From NCBI GenBank assembly GCA_019636675.1, contig JAHBXC010000001.1, positions 124,001 to 188,000 on the forward strand: 64,000 nt of DNA, in the 5' to 3' direction. Below, one piece after another: positions 33,860 to 42,334 of the stretch. The stretch is from Phycisphaeraceae bacterium. Its GTDB lineage: Bacteria; Planctomycetota; Phycisphaerae; Phycisphaerales; UBA1924. Position 1 is the stretch's first letter. Each line of letters starts with the position of its first letter. The position numbers and the translations under genes were made by a program. The notes beneath the pieces are model-generated. The model searched no databases, was not told the DNA's origin, and worked only from the letters and a program-made list of their open reading frames with translations.

Positions 33860-34990
33860 TCACTCGCCCTCAAGGAGCGGGTTCCGCGCGCCATGCGTGT
33901 AGTCACGCATCGGGCTCATCTGCGGAAGGGGGTTCACATACACATCGCTGTACAGTTCCGTCTCGGGATCGGGCTCGGGCGCTTCCTCGGCGAACTTCAC
34001 CGCCGCCAGGACCTGCTCGCGGATCTCGTCCTGCATCTGCGTCCACTCGTCCTCGGTCAGGCACTTGCGATCGCGCATCAGGTGGCCCACCAGCATCGCG
34101 ATCGAGTCCTTCTCCTTCTCGTACTTCTCGACTTCCTCGCGCGTGCGGTACTTCTGCGGGTCGCTCATCGAGTGGCCCTTGTACCGATAGGTCCTGATGT
34201 CGACGAACGCCGGCTTCTGCTCCTCGCGGCACTCGTCGGCGATCGCCTTGAACTCCTCGTAGATGTCGAGGATGTCCATCGAGTCGATCTTCCGCGAGAG
34301 CATGCCGTAGGCCCGGCCCTTCGCCGTCAGGTCGTGGGCCATCGTCGTGCCGCGCTCGATCGAGGTTCCCATCGAGTACATGTTGTTCTCGACGATGTAG
34401 ATGACCGGCAGGGAGAAGAGCCCCGCGAGGTTCATGGACTCGTGGAGGCAGCCCTGATTGAGCGCGCCGTCGCCGAGGTAGCACAGCGCCACACGCTTGG
34501 GCGGGTTCTCGTTGCCATAGACATCGCGCTTCAGGACCTCGCGCTCGTACTTGACGCTGAAGGCCAGGCCGACGCCAAGGCCCGACTGCGCGCCGACGAT
34601 GCCGTGCCCGCCGTAGAGCTCGTTGGGGCGGTCGAACATGTGCATCGACCCGCCCTTGCCCTTCGCGCAGCCGGAGATCTTGCCGAACATCTCGGCCATG
34701 CACGCCTCGGGGCTCATGCCGCGGGCCAGCGCGTGCCCGTGGTCGCGATAGGCGGTGACGACCGGGTCGTCCTTGCGCACCGCGGCGAAGGTGCCCACGA
34801 CGAGCGCCTCCTGGCCGGTGTACACGTGGCAGAACCCGCCGATCTTCGCCTGCTGGTAGGCCTGCGCCGTGCGGCTCTCGAACTCGCGGATGAGCTGCAT
34901 GTCGCGCAGCCACCCCAGCAGCGTCTCGTTGTCGAGGCCGGGGGTGTGGGACGAAGGTCGCTGCGCTCGGTCTGCTGTCACGGTCGTCAT
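33860..34990 (-). CDS. pdhA: Pyruvate dehydrogenase E1 component, alpha subunit
   Basis: 376 residues. The thiamine-diphosphate motif GDGALNQGCLHESMNLAGLFSLPVIYIVENN (GDG...NN) is intact, as are the phosphorylation-loop-like RYKGHSMSDPQKYRT and the substrate region YRDHGHALARGMSP. First gene of the operon E1 alpha, small TM protein, E1 beta, 138-aa protein, E2, DWSG protein. GGAGAGG precedes ATG 34990; an in-frame start at 35134 adds a non-conserved stretch. No E3 (lipoamide dehydrogenase) is in the window. Confidence 0.95.
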   Translation of the reverse strand: MTTVTADRAQRPSSHTPGLDNETLLGWLRDMQLIREFESRTAQAYQQAKIGGFCHVYTGQEALVVGTFAAVRKDDPVVTAYRDHGHALARGMSPEACMAEMFGKISGCAKGKGGSMHMFDRPNELYGGHGIVGAQSGLGVGLAFSVKYEREVLKRDVYGNENPPKRVALCYLGDGALNQGCLHESMNLAGLFSLPVIYIVENNMYSMGTSIERGTTMAHDLTAKGRAYGMLSRKIDSMDILDIYEEFKAIADECREEQKPAFVDIRTYRYKGHSMSDPQKYRTREEVEKYEKEKDSIAMLVGHLMRDRKCLTEDEWTQMQDEIREQVLAAVKFAEEAPEPDPETELYSDVYVNPLPQMSPMRDYTHGARNPLLEGE

Positions 34991-35186
34991 AACCTCTCCG
35001 GGTGCCGTGGGCCGGGGCGCGGTCCCGGGGGGCGTCCCGGCCGGCCTTGCCGCGTCATTCTGGGAACCCGACTCTAGGCGATTCGGCCCCTGCGCCGCCA
35101 AGGCCCGGGCCTCCACAAACCCATCTCCGATCATTCTCGGCCCGTTTGCCGACCTTCCCCAGCCGACGCGCCGATAACCCTCTCAG

Positions 35187-37589
35187 ATGTCACCCCCCGG
35201 CGCTCCGACAGCCCCCCGAACGCGGCCCTCGCCCGTCGAACGCGACGCACTCCTGCGCCTCGCAGCGGGCGCGCCCTGGGGCTTCCTCGCCCCCGCCCAC
35301 GAGCACCTGGCCGCCCACCGCGACGATCACGAGATCCGCCTGCTCGCGGCCCTGCACCTGACCGAGCTGCGACTTCGCACCGGCGCAATGGAACACCTCG
35401 CGGCGCTCTCGCCCGAAGTCCGTTCGTCGCCCGAGGCGGCGCAGATCGAGGCGTCGGCGGCCCGCCTGCCGTCGGACGAACTGACGGGCGACCAGCGCAT
35501 CGCCACCTGCCGGCGCAACCTCGAAGCGCTGGGCGACCGCGCGGGCGGGCTGGCCGACGCGTTCGACCCGTGGGCGGCCGCGCATGCGCACTCCGTCAAA
35601 CACTTTCGCGCGAAGGACGGGAACATCGTGTCCCGCGGCGCCAACGGCTGGAGCGGGCTCCGTGACGCCCGCGCCAACGCCTCGCGCCCGGCCGCGCCCG
35701 CCGACGCGGCCGAGACGCCCCCGCTTCTCATCGACGGGCTCACCACACCGTGGCTACTCGAGAAATCGCTGCGCGACACGCCCCCCACGCCCAACGGCTA
35801 CCGCGCGCCGGTGCTGGTCGTCGAGCCCGATCCGATTGCGGCGCTCGACGCGCTCTCGCTCCTCGACCTTTCGTCCCCACTCGCCGATGCCCGCGTACGC
35901 GTGTTCACCGGCGACCGGGCGATCGACGCGCTGCGTGACTGGCTCGCGGCGCGTCCCGACGCGCGACTGCCGGGGCCGCCCCTCCGCGAGAGCCCGCTCA
36001 CGCACGGCCAGCCCGCGCTGCGCGACACGCTCACCGGGCTCATCTCCGCACAAGAGCGCGCCCTCCTCGCGTTGCGCGATCGCGTCGAGGGTGTCTACTC
36101 GGAACGCGACCGTTCGTGGTGGGCCGCTCGGTTCGCCGACCGCGCGAACAATCCGCTGCGCGTCCTCGTCGCGACGAGCCGGTTCTCCTCGTTCGTGCGT
36201 TACTCCGCTCAGGACATCGCCCAGGCGATCGACAGCGCCGGCCACCAGGCGCGGGTGCTGATGGAGGCCGACGAGCACTCGCTGCTCACGGCGCTGTCGT
36301 ACTGGCGGGCCGTCGACGACTTTGAGCCCGACCTCGTCGTGGTGATCAACTACCCGCGCGCTTCGCTCAAGAGGTGTTTCCCGGACAACCTTCCCTACGC
36401 GTGCTGGGTCCAGGACGCGCTCTCGCACCTGTTCACCTCCGAACTGGGCGGAGCGCAGGGCGAGCTCGACTTCCTCGTCGGCCACTTGCACCCGACGCTC
36501 TTCGAGAAGTTCGGGTACCCGCGCTCGCGCGCCATCCGCTCGCCCGTGCTCGCCTCGGCGCACAAGTTCCACGCGACACCCGCGACGCGTGAAGTACGCG
36601 AACGCTTCGAGTGCGAGGTCGGCTATGTCGGACACCAGTCCGAGCCCCCCGAGCGCCTCCGCGAGCGCCTGCTGCGAGAAGCCACCGCCGGCCCGATGCG
36701 CGGCGCCATCGACCGCGTCTGCGCCGGCGTGCCGGCGATCATCGACGACGCGATGGAGCGATCCCCGCAGGGCGGCCTCGACGCGCTGACCCGCTCCGCG
36801 CTGAAGGAAACACTCGGCCGAGAACCCGACGAGGCGAGCGTCGCGCTCCTGCACACCCGCTGCACCCAGCCCTTCGCCGACCGGGTGTTCCGACACCAGT
36901 CGCTCGCGTGGACGGCCGACATCGCGGAGCGCAGGGGTTGGAGGTTCCGCATCCACGGGCGGGGCTGGCAGAACCACCCGCGCCTCCGCGCCTTCGCCCG
37001 CCCCGCGATCGAGCACGGCGAGGACCTGCGCGCGTGCTATCAGTCCGCCCGCGCACACCTGCACATCTCGATCAACACCCTGGCGCACCAGCGCGTCTTC
37101 GAGTGCGCGCTGTCGGGCGGGCTGCCGATCTGCCGCATGCACAGGGACGAGCTCTCGGCAACGGAGACATGGTGTGCGCGCGAATGTTTGACGCGGGGCG
37201 AGTGCTGGCTGCACTGGCTCCCGCTTTCGGCGGATGTCTACCCCGTTTCCTGGCACCCGTGGTTGATGCGCCTGATCTCGACGAAGCAGCGCCTGGGCCT
37301 GGCGTGCCACCACCACATCGCGATCGACCCGGCGTACCGCGTTCGGGCGACGGCCGACGCCGTTGTCCCTCGCCCGATGCAGGCGGATCACTTCCTCGGG
37401 GACATCCCTTCGCTGACCTTCTGGTCGTGCGAGACACTGGAACTGGTGCTTGCCTGCGCGATCGAGCGTCCGATCTGGCGCGTTGACGCAAGCGCTGGCA
37501 TCGCATCGAGAGTGAGAGCGGACCTCACCTACGAGAGCTTCGCCCCGCGCATGCTGGCCGATGTCGCCGCGATGCTGGCCACGCCCTGA
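35187..37589 (+). CDS. Large CgeB-like glycosyltransferase
   Basis: 800 residues. The first ~310 are an Ala/Arg/Pro-rich region of unknown fold, perhaps helical repeats; the rest is a GT-B-like half: PLRVLVATSRFSSFVRYSAQDIAQAI, DDFEPDLVVVINYPR, YACWVQDALSHLF, CEVGYVGHQSEPPERLR and FRIHGRGWQNHP, ending in the donor-site-like ISINTLAHQRVFECALSGGLPIC, as in spore-maturation protein CgeB and related enzymes. It faces the five-gene cluster on the opposite strand and ends 6 nt from it. GATAACCC is 6 nt before the ATG, suggesting a leaderless mRNA. Confidence 0.75.
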   Translation: MSPPGAPTAPRTRPSPVERDALLRLAAGAPWGFLAPAHEHLAAHRDDHEIRLLAALHLTELRLRTGAMEHLAALSPEVRSSPEAAQIEASAARLPSDELTGDQRIATCRRNLEALGDRAGGLADAFDPWAAAHAHSVKHFRAKDGNIVSRGANGWSGLRDARANASRPAAPADAAETPPLLIDGLTTPWLLEKSLRDTPPTPNGYRAPVLVVEPDPIAALDALSLLDLSSPLADARVRVFTGDRAIDALRDWLAARPDARLPGPPLRESPLTHGQPALRDTLTGLISAQERALLALRDRVEGVYSERDRSWWAARFADRANNPLRVLVATSRFSSFVRYSAQDIAQAIDSAGHQARVLMEADEHSLLTALSYWRAVDDFEPDLVVVINYPRASLKRCFPDNLPYACWVQDALSHLFTSELGGAQGELDFLVGHLHPTLFEKFGYPRSRAIRSPVLASAHKFHATPATREVRERFECEVGYVGHQSEPPERLRERLLREATAGPMRGAIDRVCAGVPAIIDDAMERSPQGGLDALTRSALKETLGREPDEASVALLHTRCTQPFADRVFRHQSLAWTADIAERRGWRFRIHGRGWQNHPRLRAFARPAIEHGEDLRACYQSARAHLHISINTLAHQRVFECALSGGLPICRMHRDELSATETWCARECLTRGECWLHWLPLSADVYPVSWHPWLMRLISTKQRLGLACHHHIAIDPAYRVRATADAVVPRPMQADHFLGDIPSLTFWSCETLELVLACAIERPIWRVDASAGIASRVRADLTYESFAPRMLADVAAMLATP

Positions 37590-37595
37590 AGCGGA

Positions 37596-38678
37596 TCAAC
37601 CCGCGGCGCAGGCAGCTTCGAGGCCAGCGGGGTCGTCGCTCGAATACAGGCGGATTACTCGGACACCACTGGCGCGAAGGGGCTCGCTCGCCTTCCAGAG
37701 CGCGGGCTCGTGGCTGTTCGCGGAGAGAATCACCGCGTCAAGGCCCATATCCATGGCCCGCTGGCGTGTGACGATCGGGAAACCCCAGAGCGATTCGCCC
37801 GAAGCACCGAGCGCGTCGTCGATCACGCACACGACGGACGCTGCTGGCGACATCAGGACATCGCCCAGCGCGCGGGTGTGTTGCCCGGCGCCGTAGAGCG
37901 CGACGCGGGTGAGCCCTTCGCGTTTGCAGAGGTCCAGCGCGCGTCTGACCCGGTTCTGCCAGTACAGCCGCTCGTCGTCGAGGAACTCGGGGGGCTTGAC
38001 CTCGCACAGCGCGTCGCGCCGAACCCAGAGAGCGTCGCAGGCCGTGGATCGCTGGTCGGGGCCTTTGTGATAAATCTCGTGCATCTGGTGCAGCGAATAG
38101 CCCAGCGAGTTCAGGAAGAGATCGATCTGCGAGAAACTGGCGGCGCCATCGTACTCGGGGATGAGCTGCGCCTCGCTGAAGATCCAGGTGGTTCCCTCAC
38201 CCAGCAACCGGGTCGCGCCGCGGAGCACATCGAGCTCGAGGCCCTGCACATCGATCTTGAGCGCGTCGACGCGGGCCACGCCGGCCTCGATCGCCCAATC
38301 GTCGAGCCGGACGCATCGGACGGGAACGGTCCGCACGCGTTCCACCCACTGGCCGTACGCGGAAAAACCCTCTGCGCTCGCGGGCAGAAGACTCGACAGC
38401 AGGTGATTGCGGGTGATGTGCATCATCGCCTGGCCGTTGCGGTCGCCTACCGCCAGGGGGTGCGGCACGAGGCCGGGGGTTCGCTCGGCACGCTCGGCGA
38501 GCCGAGTGAACATGTCAGGGGCGGGCTCGAACGCGTGCACGGTGGCGTTGGGGAAGACATCGAGCATGCGCCGAGCCACCGCGCCCTCGTTCGCGCCGAT
38601 ATCGAGGAGCGTCAGCGGCGCGTCCCGCGGCAGGGTGCGTGTCATCGTGACGAATGGATCGGTGTCGAGGAGTTTCAT
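37596..38678 (-). CDS. FkbM-type methyltransferase with C-terminal GAGxHT module (B)
   Basis: 360 residues. Residues 1-~225 are an FkbM-type SAM methyltransferase: LTLLDIGANEGAVARRML (SAM motif), VHAFEPAPDMF, VDALKIDVQGLELDVLRGA and a late IFSEAQLIPEYDG. Residues ~245-345 carry the shared module (VALYGAGQHTRALGDVL, VVCVIDDALG, LWGFPIVTRQ, VILSANSHEPALW, VRVIRLY). Probably O-methylates a sugar. ATG 38678 overlaps the previous gene by 4 nt. Last gene of the operon. Confidence 0.85.
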   Translation of the reverse strand: MKLLDTDPFVTMTRTLPRDAPLTLLDIGANEGAVARRMLDVFPNATVHAFEPAPDMFTRLAERAERTPGLVPHPLAVGDRNGQAMMHITRNHLLSSLLPASAEGFSAYGQWVERVRTVPVRCVRLDDWAIEAGVARVDALKIDVQGLELDVLRGATRLLGEGTTWIFSEAQLIPEYDGAASFSQIDLFLNSLGYSLHQMHEIYHKGPDQRSTACDALWVRRDALCEVKPPEFLDDERLYWQNRVRRALDLCKREGLTRVALYGAGQHTRALGDVLMSPAASVVCVIDDALGASGESLWGFPIVTRQRAMDMGLDAVILSANSHEPALWKASEPLRASGVRVIRLYSSDDPAGLEAACAAG

Positions 38679-39775
38679 GCGTGCATCGCTCCCACGAGCT
38701 CACTGAGGCGTCGGGGCGACGCGTCCTTGACGGACGCCCCGTAAAGCCGGATCACCTCGACGCCGGCGGCGCGGATATCAGCGGATATCTTCCACAGGTC
38801 GTCCTCGAACAGGTCCGACGAGAGGACGACCGCGGAAACGCCCATCGCGATCGCCTGGTCGCGTGAGACGATGGGGAAGCCCCAGAGACGGTTGCCCTGC
38901 CGTCGCGGGTCGTCGTCGATGACGCACGCGACACGGACCGGGCACTCCATAAGGATCTCTGCGAGGCGGGTCCGCGTGTGGGCGCCTGCCCCATAGATGG
39001 CGATCTGATTGAGCCCGCGCGCCGCCAGCCGGTCGAACACCCCGCGGAGGCGGGCATTGAGTTCGTCGAGAGGCAGTGAAGGCGGGTTGCGCCGGAGCGC
39101 GTCGAGGGCCGGCTGCTTGATCCACAGCGCGTCACAGCAGGAGGTCTCCTGCAGCTCACCCTTGGTCTGGATGTCGACGATCTGGTGCAGTCCGAACCCG
39201 AGCTCCCGGAGTGCGGCATCGATCTCGCCGAAAGTCGTGGCGCCCTCGTACTCGGGGATCAGCTGCGCTTCCGAAAACACCGCGACAACCGAGTCGCGAA
39301 GCAGGCGCTTGGCGCCCTTGAGCAGCGCACCCTCGAAGCCCTGCACATCGATCTTCAACGCATGCACCTCGGGAACCCCGTGCTCCGCGGCCCAGTCGTC
39401 GAGGCGGAAGACATCGACCTGCTGCGTCCGCTCACGCTCGAGCCAGTCGCCGTGGTACGCCAGGCCCCGCTCGCTCGGCGGCAGGAAGCTCGCGGTCCAC
39501 GAGTTCTTGTTCACATTCATCCGGGCCGTCGTGTTGCTGTCGCCCAGCGCGGCGTTCACCGGACGCAGACGCGGGAGTCGCTCGGCTCGCGCACGCAGCG
39601 TTTCGAAGGTCTCGGGGATCGGCTCGAACCCATAGACCACCGACCGCGGAAACACCTCAAGAAGGCGCTCGGCCACGACGCCCTCGTGCGCGCCGGCGTC
39701 GACGATCGTCCACTCCTTCGCCGGATCGAGGACCCACGACATCATCTCGAACGCGTCGTATTCCGTCAGGCGCAT
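38675..39775 (-). CDS. FkbM-type methyltransferase with C-terminal GAGxHT module (A)
   Basis: 366 residues, a paralogue of the next gene with the same two-part plan. Methyltransferase blocks: TIVDAGAHEGVVAERLL, VVYGFEPIPETF, VHALKIDVQGFEGALLKGA, VFSEAQLIPEYEG. The GAGxHT module runs from ~250 (IAIYGAGAHTRTRLAEIL, VACVIDDDPRRQ, LWGFPIVSRD, VVLSSDLFEDDLW, VEVIRLYG). Asp of DAGAHEG replaces the usual DIGAN. Coupled to gene B by ATGA. Confidence 0.85.
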   Translation of the reverse strand: MRLTEYDAFEMMSWVLDPAKEWTIVDAGAHEGVVAERLLEVFPRSVVYGFEPIPETFETLRARAERLPRLRPVNAALGDSNTTARMNVNKNSWTASFLPPSERGLAYHGDWLERERTQQVDVFRLDDWAAEHGVPEVHALKIDVQGFEGALLKGAKRLLRDSVVAVFSEAQLIPEYEGATTFGEIDAALRELGFGLHQIVDIQTKGELQETSCCDALWIKQPALDALRRNPPSLPLDELNARLRGVFDRLAARGLNQIAIYGAGAHTRTRLAEILMECPVRVACVIDDDPRRQGNRLWGFPIVSRDQAIAMGVSAVVLSSDLFEDDLWKISADIRAAGVEVIRLYGASVKDASPRRLSELVGAMHA

Positions 39776-39803
39776 CGGGCGCTCCAGTGAAAGGGGCTCG
39801 TCT

Positions 39804-40970
39804 TCAGGCGGTCTTTCGCTTCGTCGTGGCTTCCTGCGTCGCGAGCGGGCCGGCGTGCATCGCGGACTCGTCCCCGTACAGGCGGATGACCTCGACGCCC
39901 GCGGCGCGCAGCGGCTCGCTCTGCGCCCACAGGGCGTCCTCGTGGCTGTTCGCCGAGAGCACCACCGCGTCCAGCGACATGCGCATCGCCTCGTCGCGCG
40001 TCACGATTGGGAAACCCCAGAGTTTCGCGCCGCGCAGCGAGGGCTTGTCGTCGATGATGCACGCGATCTCGACCGGGGGCTCCATCAGCAGCGCGCCGAG
40101 CTGACGCGTGTGCGTGCCGGCGCCGTAGAGCGCCACACGCCGGCGCCCCCGATCGCGGCACGTCTCGAGCGCCTCTCGCGCGCGGTTCACCCAGGCCTGC
40201 GTCACGCGATCGGGCGAGTAGCGGTTCGTCCAGTGGTGCTCGGCGAGACGGTTGTCGCCCTCGCGCAGCGGCGCCGGGTCGTACTTCCAGATCTTCCCGT
40301 TCGGCCCGGGGAGGGGCTCGTGCCCCGGCCAGTCGGCCCACTTGCGCGCGATGTACAGCTCGACGTCGAGCTTGTCCTTGTTCTGCACCGCGGTGGTCCA
40401 GTAGGCGGGCTTGTCCTCGCCGCGACGGGTGAAGTGCTCGTGGCGCTGCGAGAGGTCGGGGCGCTTCCAGAGGGCGTTGAGCCCTCGCGCGACCCAGTGC
40501 AGCTCGTTGTCCGCCCAGTTGTGCGCATAGCCCTCGCACATCGGCCCGCGACCCTGGTACATCAGGTCGCAGAAGCGCCGGCCGAGCCAGGGCGAGCCGC
40601 AGTAATGCGGCGCCCACATGTAGTCATCGCCGATGGGCTGCATGACGCCGAACCCGTCGGGGAACCGCTCGAAGAACTGCTCGGCGATCTCGCTCGCCGT
40701 GAGGTTCGGGTCCGGAAGCATGTCGTCGCCGCCGGAAACGATGATCCCCGCGCTGCGAGGAACGATGCGTTTGGCGAGGATGTTGATGGACCGCGCCCAG
40801 CCCGGGTAGGTGTCGCTCCACTCGCAGATGTCGGCTGGGATCTCGGCCCGCTCGTAGTTCTGCAGGATCGCCACCTTGTAGCCCATGTCGCGCCACGCGG
40901 GCAGAACCTCGCGACAGTTCCTCGGGTTGGCGGAGGGGATCGCGAACCAGACTTCGGGCGTGCGGGACAT
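39804..40970 (-). CDS. Glycosyltransferase-like protein with C-terminal GAGxHT module (B)
   Basis: 388 residues. Residues 1-~250 are an uncharacterised GT-A-like domain: VWFAIPSANPRNCREVLPAWRDMG, SINILAKRIVP and the acidic SGGDDMLPDPN at the position of a DxD metal site, followed by a Trp-, His- and Asp-rich stretch (HYCGSPWLGRRFCDLMYQGRG). The end carries the shared module (VALYGAGTHTRQLGALL, IACIIDDKPSLRG, LWGFPIVTRDE, VVLSANSHEDALW, VEVIRLYGDE). Paralogue of the next gene upstream in the operon. Confidence 0.75.
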   Translation of the reverse strand: MSRTPEVWFAIPSANPRNCREVLPAWRDMGYKVAILQNYERAEIPADICEWSDTYPGWARSINILAKRIVPRSAGIIVSGGDDMLPDPNLTASEIAEQFFERFPDGFGVMQPIGDDYMWAPHYCGSPWLGRRFCDLMYQGRGPMCEGYAHNWADNELHWVARGLNALWKRPDLSQRHEHFTRRGEDKPAYWTTAVQNKDKLDVELYIARKWADWPGHEPLPGPNGKIWKYDPAPLREGDNRLAEHHWTNRYSPDRVTQAWVNRAREALETCRDRGRRRVALYGAGTHTRQLGALLMEPPVEIACIIDDKPSLRGAKLWGFPIVTRDEAMRMSLDAVVLSANSHEDALWAQSEPLRAAGVEVIRLYGDESAMHAGPLATQEATTKRKTA

Positions 40971-41071
40971 CGTGGCTCCGTTTCGCGGCAGGCGGGACGC
41001 TGCGTGGCGTTCCCGGACTCTGGGTTATCGACGCTTCGCAGAGGCGGTCTTGAGGGCGTTCTGAGGGCGAT

Positions 41072-42262
41072 TCACGCTGCCGCGGTGTCGCGCTTGCGGT
41101 CGGCCGACTCGATCGGGCCGCGGATTCGCTCGTCCCGGTCGCCCCGCCACATCCCGCGCTCGCCCTCGTAGAGCCGGATCACCTGGACCCCCCGATCGCG
41201 AAGGGGCAGGGCCGACTCGAGCAGACGCTCCTCCATGCTGTTGGACGACAGGATCACCGCGTCCAGGTTCAGCGTGAGGGCGTCCTCGAGCGAGACGATG
41301 GGGTAGTTCCAGAGCGTCGTGCCGCGCAGGTCGGGGTTCTCGTCGATGATCGCCACGACCGTCGCGGGCGGGTTGCGCAGCGAAGCGCCGAGCCCCTTGG
41401 TGTGCGTGCCGGCGCCGAAGAGCGCGACACGCTTCATTCCCTGATCGGCGCAGCGCTGGAGAGCCCCGGTCATGCGGGTGTTCCAGGTGTCGCCCAGACC
41501 GGCGCCGCCGTACATGTTCATCCAGTGGCGCTCGGCGAGGCGCTTGGTGTCCTCGCGCATCGGGGTCGGGTTGAAGACCGGGCTCTTGGTGTGCTTGGCG
41601 CCGGCCAGGGGCTCGTGGCCCGGGAAGTTCTGCCAGCTTCGCGCAATGAAGAGCTGGACATCGGCCCGGTCCTTCGGCTCGACATTGTTCGACCAGTACT
41701 TGGGCTTGCCCTCGCCGGTGCGCCAGAAGTGCTCGTGGTGCTGCGCGAGGTCGGGACGCTGCCAGAGCGCGTCCAGGCCCTTCGCGAGCCAGAAGAGCTC
41801 GAGGTCCGCCCAGTTGTGCGTGTATCCACCCCACATCGGCCCGCGCCCGTGGTACATCCGGTCGATCCACCCGCGCCCGAGCCAGGGAGAGCCGCAGTAG
41901 TGCTCGGCTTCCATATACGCGTCGCCCTGGGGCTGCATGACGCCGAAGCCATCGGGGAAGCGGTCCATGAACTGGCGCGCGATCGCGTGCGCCGGCGTGT
42001 GAGGGTCGGGCAGCATGTCGTCGCCGCCCGAAACCACGATCGACGCGCTCTTGGGCACAACCTCTTTGCAGAGGATGTTGATCGACTGCGCCCACCCGGG
42101 GTACGAGTCGCGCCAGACGGTGATGTCCGCCGGGATGCGACCCTCCTCGTAGTTCTGCAGCACCGCGATGCGATAGCCCATCTCACGCCACACCGGCAGC
42201 GTCTTGCGGCAGAGCTCGGGGTTGGCGGACGGGATCGCGTACCAGACTTCGATGCTCGACAT
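41072..42262 (-). CDS. Glycosyltransferase-like protein with C-terminal GAGxHT module (A)
   Basis: 396 residues. Same plan as gene B: VWYAIPSANPELCRKTLPVWREMGYRIAVLQNYE, SINILCKEVVP, SGGDDMLPDPH and HYCGSPWLGRGWIDRMYHGRG. The module near 270-372 reads VALFGAGTHTKGLGASL, VVAIIDENPDLRG, LWNYPIVSLED, VILSSNSMEERLL, VQVIRLYEGE. Here the second Asp of IDD is Glu. I chose ATG 42262 to match gene B's start; GGAG precedes it. The longer frame from 42301 adds 13 residues without counterpart. Confidence 0.75.
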   Translation of the reverse strand: MSSIEVWYAIPSANPELCRKTLPVWREMGYRIAVLQNYEEGRIPADITVWRDSYPGWAQSINILCKEVVPKSASIVVSGGDDMLPDPHTPAHAIARQFMDRFPDGFGVMQPQGDAYMEAEHYCGSPWLGRGWIDRMYHGRGPMWGGYTHNWADLELFWLAKGLDALWQRPDLAQHHEHFWRTGEGKPKYWSNNVEPKDRADVQLFIARSWQNFPGHEPLAGAKHTKSPVFNPTPMREDTKRLAERHWMNMYGGAGLGDTWNTRMTGALQRCADQGMKRVALFGAGTHTKGLGASLRNPPATVVAIIDENPDLRGTTLWNYPIVSLEDALTLNLDAVILSSNSMEERLLESALPLRDRGVQVIRLYEGERGMWRGDRDERIRGPIESADRKRDTAAA

Positions 42263-42334
42263 GCGGCGCTCCGCGCGGGGTGGGTCGGCGTGGGCAGACA
42301 AACAGAGGGCGGCTTTCTCGGACCGCCGCTCCCG

